Notes: a model not told the origin generated them from the sequence alone. Positions 32,797 through 41,593 are shown, counted from the first letter of the stretch. The stretch: 64,000 nucleotides of DNA from UBA6016 sp964568395 (GCA_964568395.1 CAZMPN010000001.1:135128-199127); one strand, 5' to 3'. A program made the numbers and translations.

Positions 32797-34238
32797 CAAA
32801 TATATCCCGGCGCGTCGTTTGCGAAGTAGACTATGGAGTTATGGGCCGTTTTGTCTTTTAGGAGGTTTTGCAGCTCGTCCTTGTTGGACAAAAATATCTT
32901 TTCGCACTTTTGCAGGTTTTTGTCGAACAGCTTTTTGTTGAGCTCCCCCGTAATTATCGCTATATCGAACGTATCGTCTATAAGCTTGGCAAGTTCTTCG
33001 TTTAGCTCGTCCCTGCTCTCGACAAGCCCGCACGTCACTATTACTTTTTGGTTTGGATGGGTGCGGCACAGCTCTATACCCTCTTTTATGCCGTCGAGAT
33101 TGCCGTTGAAGCTGTCGTCCAGGATTATCTTTTCGCCTACGACTATTTTTTGCAGGCGGTGCGGTACGCTAGGCAGGCTTTGTGCCGCCCGCTGTATGCT
33201 CTCTATGTCCATACCGAGCTCATGCGCCAAAAGTACGGCCGCGGCTATGTTTATCGCATTGAATGCGCCAAGAATATTCGGCGCTTCAAACCTATGGTCG
33301 GCTCCGCCAAATTCTAGGTCAAAAGAGACACCATCCAGCGTTGAGACGGCATTTTTTATTTTGGCGCCTTCTTTAAAACCGAAAACGGTTATGTTTTCCC
33401 CGTTGGCGCCGCTATTTTCGTATGCAAACGCTTTTTTTAGCTTCGCCGATTTTAGGATTTCGGACTTCGTGGCTTTGATGTTTTCGAGCGTCTTGAAATA
33501 CTCTATGTGCGCTTCGCCGATTTTGCCTATGATGGAGTAGTGCGGCTGTACGAGGCTCGCTATCTCCTCTATATCCCCGGCCTGTCTCGCCCCGGCTTCC
33601 ACTATGTATATCTGGGTATCTTGCGGCAAATTGTCGTTTATGTCTTTGATGATGCCGATCTTTGTGTTTACGCTGGCGGGAGTGGCGTATACCTTGAATT
33701 TTTTGGAGAGGATGTGCGCCGCGAAGTTTTTGATGCTTGTTTTACCAAAGCTTGCGGTTATGGCCACTACCGTCGGGTCTATCTGCGATAGCTTGGCCGT
33801 CGCCGCCTTCTCGAAGCTCGCCGCAATCTGCGCCTCAAGCCTGGTCGATAGATAAAACGAAGCCGCGATTGAAAAAATCAGTACGGCGATCTGCGCCTCT
33901 TGATGCAAAAGAAACGCCGGAGGCAGCAAGAGCCCTGCGAAAATAGCGCAAAACCTTTTTATTCTGGCGGTAAATACGAGCTTTTTATCTAGCTTTTTGA
34001 CCCATGAGGCGAAGAAGACGGTGTATATAGCGAGGTATAGCCCAGCCCATATAGGTTTTTCGGCGATACTGGTAATAGCCACTACCGCTACGGGAAGAGC
34101 GAAATAGTATATGTGCCATATAGGTTTGGAGAAGTTGGATACGACTCTTTTTATTTTGTACGAATACCACTGAAGCGCCGTTGCGAAGTAGTAGAAAATG
34201 AGAGTTGCCTGGATAATGAACAAGATTTTTTGCGCCAT
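32796..34238 (-). CDS. murF: UDP-MurNAc-tripeptide--D-Ala-D-Ala ligase with N-terminal membrane domain
   Basis: 480 residues. It adds D-Ala-D-Ala to the tripeptide precursor of peptidoglycan. The Mur-ligase ATP loop is TASFGKTSIKN (Lys/Thr at 165-167), followed by IVEAGARQAGDIEE and the C-terminal ligase domain. In place of the usual soluble N-terminal UDP-binding domain, residues 1-130 form about five hydrophobic helices (for example 5-22, 42-59, 63-79, 97-112 and 115-130). The enzyme is therefore predicted to sit in the inner membrane. The HIT gene follows with a TGATG overlap. The family call is secure from the central and C-terminal domains. Confidence 0.92.
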   Translation of the reverse strand: MAQKILFIIQATLIFYYFATALQWYSYKIKRVVSNFSKPIWHIYYFALPVAVVAITSIAEKPIWAGLYLAIYTVFFASWVKKLDKKLVFTARIKRFCAIFAGLLLPPAFLLHQEAQIAVLIFSIAASFYLSTRLEAQIAASFEKAATAKLSQIDPTVVAITASFGKTSIKNFAAHILSKKFKVYATPASVNTKIGIIKDINDNLPQDTQIYIVEAGARQAGDIEEIASLVQPHYSIIGKIGEAHIEYFKTLENIKATKSEILKSAKLKKAFAYENSGANGENITVFGFKEGAKIKNAVSTLDGVSFDLEFGGADHRFEAPNILGAFNAINIAAAVLLAHELGMDIESIQRAAQSLPSVPHRLQKIVVGEKIILDDSFNGNLDGIKEGIELCRTHPNQKVIVTCGLVESRDELNEELAKLIDDTFDIAIITGELNKKLFDKNLQKCEKIFLSNKDELQNLLKDKTAHNSIVYFANDAPGYI

Positions 34239-34336
34239 ATTTCGCTCTCTTTATACTGTTATTTAAAATAGTGTAGAATTTATAAAATATCGTTATTTTA
34301 GCCTTTTAGCTTTTAATGTACAAAGGGTTTTGCCAT

Positions 34337-35164
34337 ATGAATGATTCGCTATTATCGAAGATAAAGACGCTGCCTCCCCTGCCTGAGACCGTTACGCAGA
34401 TCCAGAGGATTTGCGCCGATCCGGAGAGCTCCGTCGGAGATCTCATAAAAGTCGTCGAGAAAGACCCTATGATTACGGCAAATCTGCTTAAAGCCGCAAA
34501 TTCGCCGTTTTACGGTTTTAGCAGGGAGATAAAGACCGTATCGCAAGCGGTATCGCTGTTTGGCATGTCTACAGTGAAGGGCCTCGCTCTCTCCGGAGCC
34601 GTCAAAAAACTTCTAAGCGTAGACCTCGAGCCGTACGGCATTACGCCGCAAGCTTTTGCCGATATATCGAGCCTCCAAAACGCATTGATGCAGACTTGGT
34701 ATACAAAAATAGACAGGAGCAAGATGGATATTCTCTCCGTAGCCAGCTTTTTGCAGGAGACCGGAAAGATAATCATAGCCCAAGAGATAGCAAAAGAGGG
34801 CAAGGCGGCGGACTTTAAGGCCGCTATTGCGGAAGGCAGAAATATTACGGACGTGGAAAAGGAGTTTCTTGGAGAGACCACCGCCACCGTGACGGCCGCT
34901 ATATTCGAGCATTGGAGATTTGAAGAGGGTCTGATAGAGGCTATAAAATACTCCGATTCTCCGCTGGAGGCTCCAGAGGCTACCGCTCCTTACTCTATTG
35001 CGCTATGTATCGTCAAAACTGCGTTGCAGCCTCTGAATACATTCGGCGAGGAGCATTTCGAGCAAGCAATCATAAAGGCCAAGCTGTTCGGACTTGACGA
35101 ATCCGTTTTATCCGAAGCGCTGAATACCTTTAAAGAGAGAAGGGCGGCGGCTTCACACTCTTAA
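34337..35164 (+). CDS. HDOD-domain signalling protein
   Basis: 275 residues, no membrane segment. Residues about 10-205 form an HDOD domain (LPPLPETVTQIQRI, then DPMITANLLKAANSPFYG, and VSQAVSLFGMSTVKGLALS). HDOD proteins are HD-like helical folds that lack catalytic residues. They are used as protein-protein modules in signalling and cell-cycle control. The start is ATG 34337, with AAGGG about 10 nt upstream; an in-frame ATG at 34316 has no ribosome site. The 3' end overlaps the end of uvrB on the opposite strand by 12 bp. Output unknown. Confidence 0.9.
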   Translation: MNDSLLSKIKTLPPLPETVTQIQRICADPESSVGDLIKVVEKDPMITANLLKAANSPFYGFSREIKTVSQAVSLFGMSTVKGLALSGAVKKLLSVDLEPYGITPQAFADISSLQNALMQTWYTKIDRSKMDILSVASFLQETGKIIIAQEIAKEGKAADFKAAIAEGRNITDVEKEFLGETTATVTAAIFEHWRFEEGLIEAIKYSDSPLEAPEATAPYSIALCIVKTALQPLNTFGEEHFEQAIIKAKLFGLDESVLSEALNTFKERRAAASHS

Positions 35165-37129
35165 TTTAGAGATTTCGTCCCTCAGTCTTGCCGCCTCTTC
35201 GAACTCCAGTTCTTTGGCGGCTTTATGCATTCTCATGGTCAGCTCTTTGATGATGACATCCCTCTCTGCTTTGGGAAGCTTCGCATTCCTTTTTTTCATC
35301 TCCAGGGACGATACGCTCTCATCCTCCATCTTTAGGCTCTCATCCAGTTTCCGCACCGTGCTCTTAGGCGTTATCCCGTGTTCTTTGTTGTAGGCGTCCT
35401 GTTTTTCGCGTCTTGCGTTTGTCGTATCTATCGCCCTTCTCATCGATTCGGTCATCTTGTCCGCAAAGAGCAATACTCGTCCGTTGAGGTTTCTGGCGGC
35501 CCGCCCTATAGTCTGTATGAGGCTGGTCTCGGAGCGCAAAAAGCCCTCTTTGTCGGCGTCGAATATGCCTATCAGCGAGACCTCCGGAATATCTAGCCCC
35601 TCCCTAAGCAGATTGATGCCTACAAGCAGATCAAACTCCCCTCGCCTTAGTCCTCTGATAATCTCGGTTCGCTCTACCGTATCGATGTCCGAGTGCATAT
35701 ATTTGACCTTCATTCCAAGGTCGTTTAGATATTTCGTCAACTCTTCCGCCATCTTTTTGGTTAGCACCGTGGCTAGCACCTTTTCACCTCTGGCTATCGT
35801 CTTTTTGGCCTCATCGTGGAATATCTCCACCTGCCTTGACGCCGGATGTATCTCCACTACCGGGTCTAGAAGCCCCGTAGGCCTTACTATCTGCGTAGCG
35901 ACATTGTCTTTTGACAGCTCCAGCTCAAGCTCGGCCGGAGTCGCGGATACGAAGAGATAGTGAGGGGCTTTGTTTATAAACTCGTCAAACTTTAGCGGCC
36001 TGTTGTCAAGGGCGCTAGGAAGCCTAAAGCCATACTCCACCAGGGTCTCCTTTCGGCTCCTATCTCCGGCGTACATCCCGCGAAACTGCGGAAGGCTGAC
36101 GTGACTTTCGTCCACGATAACGAGATAGTCCTTGCCCATCGCCTCGAAATAATCCATCATCGAATACGGAGTCTCGCCGGGGCCTTTGCCGGTTAGATAC
36201 CTTGAGTAGTTCTCTATCCCCTTGCACATTCCCGTAGACTCCATCATCTCGAGGTCAAACTCGACTCTTTGTTTTAGTCTTTGGTATTCGACAAGCTTGT
36301 TCTCTTTGAGAAAATAGTCAAGCCTCTCCCCAAGCTCCTCTTCTATCTGCTTTATCGCGTTTGCGAGACGGTGGTGGCCTACGATGTAGTTGCTTGCGGC
36401 GTATAGCGTAAATGCGCTCAAATCTTTTGTTTTTTTATTTGTAAGCGGGTCAAACTCATATATCTTTTCGCATTCGTCCCCGAAAAACTCTATTCTGACC
36501 GCCACGTCCTCGTAGTAGGCCGGAAATATATCTACCGCTTCGCCTTTGACCCTGAAGTCGCCGCGGTCGAAGAAGTTGTCGTTTCGCTTGTATCCCATCT
36601 CTACCAGCTTTAGTAGAAACTCCCTTTGCGAATACTCCATACCAAGTTCCACCGTCTGCACCTGCGTGCGATACTCCGCCGGGTCGCCGAGTCCGTAGTT
36701 GGCCGATACCGAGGCTACGACGATACAGTCGTCGAATTGCAGTAGGCTTGCCGTCGCGGATAGTCTTAGCCGCTCCAGCTCGTCGTTGATTGAGCTGTCT
36801 TTCTCGATGAACAGGTCTTGTCTTGGGATATAAGCTTCAGGCTGATAGTAGTCGTAGTAGCTGATGAAATACTCTACGTGGTTTTTCGGGAAAAAGGCCT
36901 TGAATTCGCTGTACAGCTGCGCGGCAAGCGTTTTGTTGTGCGTCATTATAAGGGTCGGTATCTGGAGCGTCTCTATGATGTTCGCCATCGTGAAAGTCTT
37001 GCCGCTTCCGGTGACTCCGAGCAGGGTCTGGTATCTGTTCCCCTCTTTTATGCTTGATGAGAGTTTTTTTATCGCTCCGGGCTGGTCGCCCGAAGGTTTC
37101 ATGTCTGCAACTATCTCAAATCTTGCCAT
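35153..37129 (-). CDS. uvrB: Excinuclease ABC subunit B
   Basis: 658 residues, the normal length. It is the helicase-like damage-verifying subunit of nucleotide excision repair, loaded by UvrA and recruiting UvrC. Walker A is GVTGSGKTFTMAN (about 40), the DEAD-like box is VDESHVSLPQ, and the beta-hairpin region and helicase motifs (QTIGRAARN) are intact. A C-terminal UVR motif ends the protein. Its promoter, TATAAT at 37166-37171, diverges from that of the coiled-coil gene. No clear ribosome site precedes ATG 37129. Confidence 0.97.
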   Translation of the reverse strand: MARFEIVADMKPSGDQPGAIKKLSSSIKEGNRYQTLLGVTGSGKTFTMANIIETLQIPTLIMTHNKTLAAQLYSEFKAFFPKNHVEYFISYYDYYQPEAYIPRQDLFIEKDSSINDELERLRLSATASLLQFDDCIVVASVSANYGLGDPAEYRTQVQTVELGMEYSQREFLLKLVEMGYKRNDNFFDRGDFRVKGEAVDIFPAYYEDVAVRIEFFGDECEKIYEFDPLTNKKTKDLSAFTLYAASNYIVGHHRLANAIKQIEEELGERLDYFLKENKLVEYQRLKQRVEFDLEMMESTGMCKGIENYSRYLTGKGPGETPYSMMDYFEAMGKDYLVIVDESHVSLPQFRGMYAGDRSRKETLVEYGFRLPSALDNRPLKFDEFINKAPHYLFVSATPAELELELSKDNVATQIVRPTGLLDPVVEIHPASRQVEIFHDEAKKTIARGEKVLATVLTKKMAEELTKYLNDLGMKVKYMHSDIDTVERTEIIRGLRRGEFDLLVGINLLREGLDIPEVSLIGIFDADKEGFLRSETSLIQTIGRAARNLNGRVLLFADKMTESMRRAIDTTNARREKQDAYNKEHGITPKSTVRKLDESLKMEDESVSSLEMKKRNAKLPKAERDVIIKELTMRMHKAAKELEFEEAARLRDEISKLRV

Positions 37130-37165
37130 TTTTGCGCCACTTTTTGCCGTTTTTTTCGTATTTAC

Positions 37166-37171
37166 ATTATA
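37166..37171 (-). promoter_or_regulatory. -10 element of uvrB
   Basis: TATAAT on the minus strand, about 37 nt before the uvrB ATG. It lies 12 bp from the divergent -10 at 37184. I see no SOS-type operator. Confidence 0.5.
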
Positions 37172-37183
37172 ACGAAGCTTTGA

Positions 37184-37189
37184 TATAAT
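37184..37189 (+). promoter_or_regulatory. Extended -10 element of the coiled-coil gene pair
   Basis: TGA followed by TATAAT, 30 nt before ATG 37219, facing away from the uvrB promoter. Confidence 0.55.
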
Positions 37190-37218
37190 GAGTTTCAGAC
37201 ACTACCAAAGCGCTAAAA

Positions 37219-37425
37219 ATGGAAGCAATAGAGAAGCTAAAATTACAGATAGAAAGTCTTTTGCAAAAGCTGGAACTCTTAAGAGAGGAGAACTCCGACC
37301 TTAGAACAAAGGCTATAAAAACGGAGTCCGAGAATAGGGCTAAGGACGAGTATATAAAGGCTTTGGAGCACAAAATCGCATCAATTGAGAACAATGAGAT
37401 AAAAAGCTTGGACGCGAAAGGCTAA
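37219..37425 (+). CDS. Small coiled-coil protein, 68 aa (ZapB-like in shape)
   Basis: Almost the entire protein is one heptad-repeat helix (IEKLKLQIESLLQKLELLREEN), with no signal peptide. Its size and shape resemble the cell-division protein ZapB, but that is shape only; short coiled coils are poor evidence of homology. No convincing ribosome site precedes ATG 37219. It shares a transcript with the 77-aa gene 6 bp downstream and is driven by a strong-looking -10 at 37184. The two may form a complex. Confidence 0.75.
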   Translation: MEAIEKLKLQIESLLQKLELLREENSDLRTKAIKTESENRAKDEYIKALEHKIASIENNEIKSLDAKG

Positions 37426-37431
37426 AAGGTT

Positions 37432-37665
37432 ATGCAAAAACTGACTCTAATCGTTAACGGCTCGGCGTTCGAGATAACTTTGGCGGACAGCTATGCCGAA
37501 GCGTTCAAGGATGAGATATCAAAAGATCTGAATCTGCAAGAGGACAACTCTGTTAAAACGCTTTTGTATGCGTTTATGAAAAAAAACTACGAGATATTGG
37601 AGCTCAAAAGAGAGCTTGAAAAGATCTCCGGGGAGCTTGACGATAAGCTGGGCAGGCTTTTTTAG
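37432..37665 (+). CDS. Small protein, 77 aa, unknown (ZapA-like in shape)
   Basis: A beta-strand N-terminus (MQKLTLIVNGSAFEITL) followed by helices and a C-terminal coiled coil (NYEILELKRELEKISGEL). This globular-head plus coiled-coil layout recalls ZapA, the FtsZ-binding partner of ZapB, and the neighbour is a ZapB-shaped protein. I infer a possible division-related pair but see no diagnostic motif. An AAAAGG site lies just before ATG 37432. The stop is followed by an imperfect hairpin shared with the convergent 98-aa gene. Confidence 0.7.
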   Translation: MQKLTLIVNGSAFEITLADSYAEAFKDEISKDLNLQEDNSVKTLLYAFMKKNYEILELKRELEKISGELDDKLGRLF

Positions 37666-37671
37666 CCCGCC
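37651..37671. terminator. Weak hairpin between convergent small genes
   Basis: GGC-A-GGCT / AGCC-C-GCC with a T5 loop, one mismatch, then GTTTCTT. It overlaps the stop of the 77-aa gene. Only a modest terminator. Confidence 0.35.
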
Positions 37672-37676
37672 GTTTC

Positions 37677-37973
37677 TTAAGAGGCTTTCTGCTCGTTCGC
37701 GAGCCTGCTCAGATATCTCTGCTTTCGAAGCTTTTTATCGCTTTTCGACAGTTTACAGAGATTTGTTCCCGCCTCGTACATCATAAGACCGCTCTCCAGC
37801 GAATAGACCCTTTTTTTTGAATCCCCGAACGTTACCTCTATAGTTTGATGGTCGAGTATTACTTTTTTGATTCCGTTAAACTCGTTTAGCGGTATCCGTA
37901 GGATTTTCGTTTCGTTTTTGTAGATTTGAAGGAAGCTGTTCGTAGTTTTGTAGCTGATTTCACTTTCGCTCAC
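37677..37973 (-). CDS. Unknown protein, 98 aa
   Basis: A basic, soluble protein: beta-strands in the first two thirds (FLQIYKNETKILRIPL, VTFGDSKKRVYSL) and a very basic C-terminal helix (KSDKKLRKQRYLSRLANEQ). No family recognised. I choose the GTG start at 37973 because AGGAG lies 6 nt upstream; an upstream GTG at 38003 would add ten residues but has no ribosome site. It stands alone, convergent with the coiled-coil pair and divergent from the LpxH-like gene. The basic tail might bind nucleic acid; that is speculative. Confidence 0.6.
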   Translation of the reverse strand: MSESEISYKTTNSFLQIYKNETKILRIPLNEFNGIKKVILDHQTIEVTFGDSKKRVYSLESGLMMYEAGTNLCKLSKSDKKLRKQRYLSRLANEQKAS

Positions 37974-38111
37974 ATGCCGCTCCTGCCCGTGTTTAGAAAA
38001 CACCTTATAGTACTCTATCGTTTATAAAATAGCAATCTTCGTTCCGCAAAACTCTGTTTAAAAACCGTCACAAAACTCATCTAAAATCGACACAAAAAAC
38101 AGAGGGTTTTT

Positions 38112-38843
38112 GTGAACTTCAAATCGGTATTTATATCCGACATTCACCTTGGGACAAACGATTGCCAAGCCGAAAAACTGCTTGATTTCATAAAGGAGAT
38201 CGAGTGCGAAAATCTTTTTTTGGTCGGCGACATCATAGACGGATGGGAGCTTCGCCGCTCTTTTAGATGGAAACAGAGCCACTCCGACGTGCTCCAAAAG
38301 CTGCTCAGAAAAGCCCGTAAAGGGACGAATGTCTACTATATCCTAGGCAACCACGACGACTTTTTGGGCGGATTTTTGCCGATTACGATGGGCGAGCATC
38401 TGAGCGTACATAGGGAGTTTATGTATAAAAGCGCAAGCGGCAAGGAGTATCTGGTAACGCACGGCGATATGTTCGACGCCGTGACGATGACGAAAAAATG
38501 GCTGGCGCTCGTAGGGGACAAAAGCTACCTGTTTTTGCTGAAGATAAACCGTCCGCTTAACTTTGTGCGGCGCAAAATGGGACTTGGGCACTGGTCGCTC
38601 TCCAAATATATGAAAAAGAACGTCAAAAAAGCCGTCAGCTATATATGCGACTACGAGCAGGTGCTCTCCGGGTACGCGGACTCCAAGGGCGTCGACGGCG
38701 TAATATGCGGACATATACACGAGGCCGAGATAAAGATGATAGGCCGCGTAGAATACCTAAACTGCGGCGACTGGGTGGAGTCTTGTACGGCGATAGTGGA
38801 GCATCTGGACGGTAGATTCGAGGTTTACGATGCGACTCGTTAA
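38112..38843 (+). CDS. lpxH: UDP-2,3-diacylglucosamine diphosphatase-like metallophosphatase
   Basis: 243 residues. A calcineurin-type phosphatase with the full metal-ligand set: SDIHLG, VGDIIDGW, GNHDDFL, THGD and CGHIHEAE. These motifs and the size match LpxH and its LpxH2-like relatives, which cleave UDP-diacylglucosamine to lipid X in lipid A synthesis. An LpxH identity is likely but not certain, since related family members differ in substrate. The start is GTG 38112 with AGAGGG upstream. It overlaps the next gene by 14 bp. A -10-like TAAAAT lies near 38080. Confidence 0.8.
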   Translation: MNFKSVFISDIHLGTNDCQAEKLLDFIKEIECENLFLVGDIIDGWELRRSFRWKQSHSDVLQKLLRKARKGTNVYYILGNHDDFLGGFLPITMGEHLSVHREFMYKSASGKEYLVTHGDMFDAVTMTKKWLALVGDKSYLFLLKINRPLNFVRRKMGLGHWSLSKYMKKNVKKAVSYICDYEQVLSGYADSKGVDGVICGHIHEAEIKMIGRVEYLNCGDWVESCTAIVEHLDGRFEVYDATR

Positions 38844-39369
38844 GCTCTCGATGGTGTTTTACAAGGGCGAAGGCAGCGTGGCGGACAAGATGATACGGTT
38901 TTGGACTAAAAGCCCGCTCTCCCACTCTGAGATCGAGACTCTGGACGGATATTACTGCTCCAACGACCCAAAAACGAGAGTGCTTAGGCTTGAAAAGCTC
39001 AGTATCGAAAACGGGGATTGGGAGATATGTCTTGTGGTTTTGCCAATCGAGATAGCGAGAAGTCTGCGTTCGTACCAGCTTGGAAAGTGCGGCACGAAGT
39101 ATGATTGGGAGGGGATACTCTTTTCCCAGTTTTTTAAATTAGGGATTAGCGCAAAAAAGAGATGGTTTTGTTCAAAAAGCAATCTTGACGATATGCAGAC
39201 GGCTATAAAAATGATGAGGGCCCAAAATAGGGACGGCAGGTATGATAGGTTTTTGGCGGCGTATGAGCCTTTTATGCGACACGCTCCGCAAAACGTGTCG
39301 CCGGCAAAACTGCATCTGCTGGCGCGCGAATGCGAAAAACGACTAAGAGGCTATAATCTCCTCGATTAG
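38830..39369 (+). CDS. Permuted papain-fold (NlpC/P60-like, YiiX-type) hydrolase, putative
   Basis: 179 residues, no signal peptide. The two catalytic features of circularly permuted NlpC/P60-like proteins are seen: an N-terminal His in SHSEIE and a Cys in WFCSKSN near residue 115, after YDWEGILFSQ. In the usual NlpC/P60 order Cys comes first; here His comes first. Such proteins are thought to act on lipids or peptides at membranes; activity is inferred from the fold. ATG 38830 lies within the LpxH-like gene, so they are translationally coupled. The last 27 bases overlap the end of recJ. Confidence 0.65.
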   Translation: MRLVKLSMVFYKGEGSVADKMIRFWTKSPLSHSEIETLDGYYCSNDPKTRVLRLEKLSIENGDWEICLVVLPIEIARSLRSYQLGKCGTKYDWEGILFSQFFKLGISAKKRWFCSKSNLDDMQTAIKMMRAQNRDGRYDRFLAAYEPFMRHAPQNVSPAKLHLLARECEKRLRGYNLLD

Positions 39370-40917
39370 AAGCTCCAAAGAGCCGCCCAGATAGTCGTTT
39401 TTATAGACGGAGAATCTGAAGTTTATATCCTCTCCCTCTTTTGGAAAAGAGTTTGCCCGAAAACATACGGCTCTTAGTTTTTTGCTGCCGCCTTCTATCG
39501 TAAGCTTAAACCCTTTGTCTTGTCCTATGGTTTTCATCTGCACTACTTTTTTGGCGGTTCCCATAAAAATCGGCTTTTCATTCGCTTCGCCGTACGGTTC
39601 GAACTCGTCCAATATCCTGGTCAGCTCTTCGTCTATTTCGCAAAAATCTATCTCGCCTAGACAGTATTTCGGACATCCCGATTTATCGGATGCGCTCTCC
39701 AGACAGCATTCGTTTATCGCCTTTTTGAACATCTCCAGATTGTCCGCGCTTAACGATACGCCGGCGGCCATTTTGTGCCCCCCGAAATTTAGCAGCAAAT
39801 GGGAGTTTTTTGAGATTAGCTCGAATATGTTTATATCCATGGCGCTTCTGGCGCTTCCTTTGGCGTGCCCGTTTTCGATACTAAAGACTATAGCCGGTTT
39901 TTTTAGCGCTTGCGCCAGCCTTGAAGCTACGATACCGACTACTCCTTCATGCCAACCCTCTTTGGCTACGACTATGACTTTTGCGTCCCTATCCGCCATC
40001 CCCATCGCCTCGTTCGTTACCGATAGCTCTATCTTTTTTCGCTCCTCGTTTAGCGCATCGAGCTTATCGAAAAGAGCAGCGGCCTCTTCTACCGTTTTTG
40101 CCCGTAAAAAAGAGAACGCCTCTTTAGCTAGCACGAGCCTTCCCGCGCTGTTTAGTCTAGGGCTTATCTTATAGGCTATGTCGGTAGAGCTAAACTCCTC
40201 TTTTGCCAGCCTCGTTTTGATGGCCCTGATGGCCGGACGCTTGGAATTTCTTATCGCTTCTATCCCGGCTTTGACAAGCGTCCTGTTGATATCTTTTAAC
40301 GGCATCACGTCGGCTATCGTGGCTATAGCCACCAAATCCAGATACTCTTTTAGGTTTTCGTCGCACCCTAGTTCCAGCTTCAAGGCCGCCATAAAATACC
40401 AGACTACGGCCGCCGCGCATATATCCCCAAAAACAAAGCCTTCGCCTAGCTTTGGATGCACTATGGCCAACGCCTCAGGTAGGGTCTCGCCTATGGTGTG
40501 ATGGTCTATTATGATTAGCTCTATCCCTCTTTTTTTGCACTCTTTAGCGGCCTCAAATGCGGCTATTCCGTTGTCTACCGTAATTACCAGGTTTGAGTTT
40601 ACGCGCTCCAGTATCTGCGGCCCAAGACCGTATCCGTCGCTAAACCTGCAAGGGATTATCGTCTCGACGTCGGCGCCGTTTTTTTGCAAAAACTCTTCGA
40701 GTATTGCGGCGCTCGTTACGCCGTCTACGTCGTAGTCTCCGACTATCGTTATCTTTTCATTGTTCTCTATGGCCGACTTAACCCTCTTTGCCGCTTCTTG
40801 AGAGTTTGGCATCGTGTGGGGGTGGGGTAGTTTTGAGAGGCTGGTGACTACGTCGTCTTTGAATCTGGACTCTAAAATCTCTATTAGATCTTTTTTTGTA
40901 AGGGCTTTATTTTGCAT
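39343..40917 (-). CDS. recJ: Single-stranded-DNA-specific exonuclease RecJ
   Basis: 524 residues, slightly shorter than E. coli RecJ. It degrades single-stranded DNA 5' to 3' in recombination and repair. DHH phosphoesterase motifs: GDYDVDGVTSAA, VDNGIAA, IDHH (IIDHHTIGE), then DHHA1 with GGHKMAAG. ATG 40917 lies 11 bases inside the preceding DUF1566 gene. The minus-strand group is pyrG, DUF1566 protein, recJ. In C. jejuni recJ also follows pyrG. The 3' end overlaps the convergent papain-like gene by 27 bp. Confidence 0.95.
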   Translation of the reverse strand: MQNKALTKKDLIEILESRFKDDVVTSLSKLPHPHTMPNSQEAAKRVKSAIENNEKITIVGDYDVDGVTSAAILEEFLQKNGADVETIIPCRFSDGYGLGPQILERVNSNLVITVDNGIAAFEAAKECKKRGIELIIIDHHTIGETLPEALAIVHPKLGEGFVFGDICAAAVVWYFMAALKLELGCDENLKEYLDLVAIATIADVMPLKDINRTLVKAGIEAIRNSKRPAIRAIKTRLAKEEFSSTDIAYKISPRLNSAGRLVLAKEAFSFLRAKTVEEAAALFDKLDALNEERKKIELSVTNEAMGMADRDAKVIVVAKEGWHEGVVGIVASRLAQALKKPAIVFSIENGHAKGSARSAMDINIFELISKNSHLLLNFGGHKMAAGVSLSADNLEMFKKAINECCLESASDKSGCPKYCLGEIDFCEIDEELTRILDEFEPYGEANEKPIFMGTAKKVVQMKTIGQDKGFKLTIEGGSKKLRAVCFRANSFPKEGEDINFRFSVYKNDYLGGSLELLIEEIIAS

Positions 40918-41593
40918 CTTTTACACATCTAACAAAGCTTTTGTTATCCTTTGCGCTACTTGCCACACTGGCCCTAAGAAAGCCCACCACGATGGCGGTA
41001 TTGGAGAAGTCGTCGTTGGCGTCGACGCTCCAGTAGTATTTTGGCTGAGTAAAACCAAATTTGGCGTTATATTCCGCTTCGTTCAAAACTTTCATCATGG
41101 CGATAGAAAAAAGCTCTCTAGCCGTCGGCAGCCTCATCCCTTTGTTTTCGCAAAAACTCTTCGCCTCTTTGAAATCCATTCTGGACTGTTCGCTTTTGCC
41201 CCATTCGAGCCCACTCTTTTGTGCGCCGTTTTTTTGTTTGAAGCAGGCGAGATAGAGGTTTTCGTTTTCGCCAAGCAGGTTTACGTCCCTGTTTTCAAAA
41301 GAGTGGTAGTAGATTTCACCGTCGCTTTTAGGGTGTCTCGTGGAGCTGGCATAAAGGGATTTCTCGCTTTTTTCCCTGAGTTCGGCCGGGGCGTCGAATA
41401 GCTCCTCTATATTAGGCACCCTCCACCCCTCGCCTAACTGCGAACACTCTTTTTCTCTTTGTTTTGCTGAGGCTATCGTTTTTTGCGGCATCGGCACAAA
41501 ATATACGCCCCTATCGTTCTCGGCGCTTACGCCGTCCCCTGCCAGCAAAGACCCCGCTAGAAGCAGCAGAAAAAGGTTAGTTTTTAGCCGCAT
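40907..41593 (-). CDS. Exported protein with two DUF1566-like repeats
   Basis: 228 residues. A signal peptide (LFLLLLAGSLLAG) precedes two DUF1566-like units. The first has GWRVPNIEELF then LYASS...YLACFK; the second has GMRLPTARELFS then YYWSVD...VRCVKD. Several Cys could pair in the periplasm. DUF1566 domains occur in surface and lectin-like proteins; function unknown. I start at ATG 41593, which overlaps the pyrG 3' end by 17 bp; a longer upstream reading would lack a signal peptide at its start. It overlaps recJ by 11 bp. Linked to pyrG and recJ only by operon. Confidence 0.75.
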   Translation of the reverse strand: MRLKTNLFLLLLAGSLLAGDGVSAENDRGVYFVPMPQKTIASAKQREKECSQLGEGWRVPNIEELFDAPAELREKSEKSLYASSTRHPKSDGEIYYHSFENRDVNLLGENENLYLACFKQKNGAQKSGLEWGKSEQSRMDFKEAKSFCENKGMRLPTARELFSIAMMKVLNEAEYNAKFGFTQPKYYWSVDANDDFSNTAIVVGFLRASVASSAKDNKSFVRCVKDAK

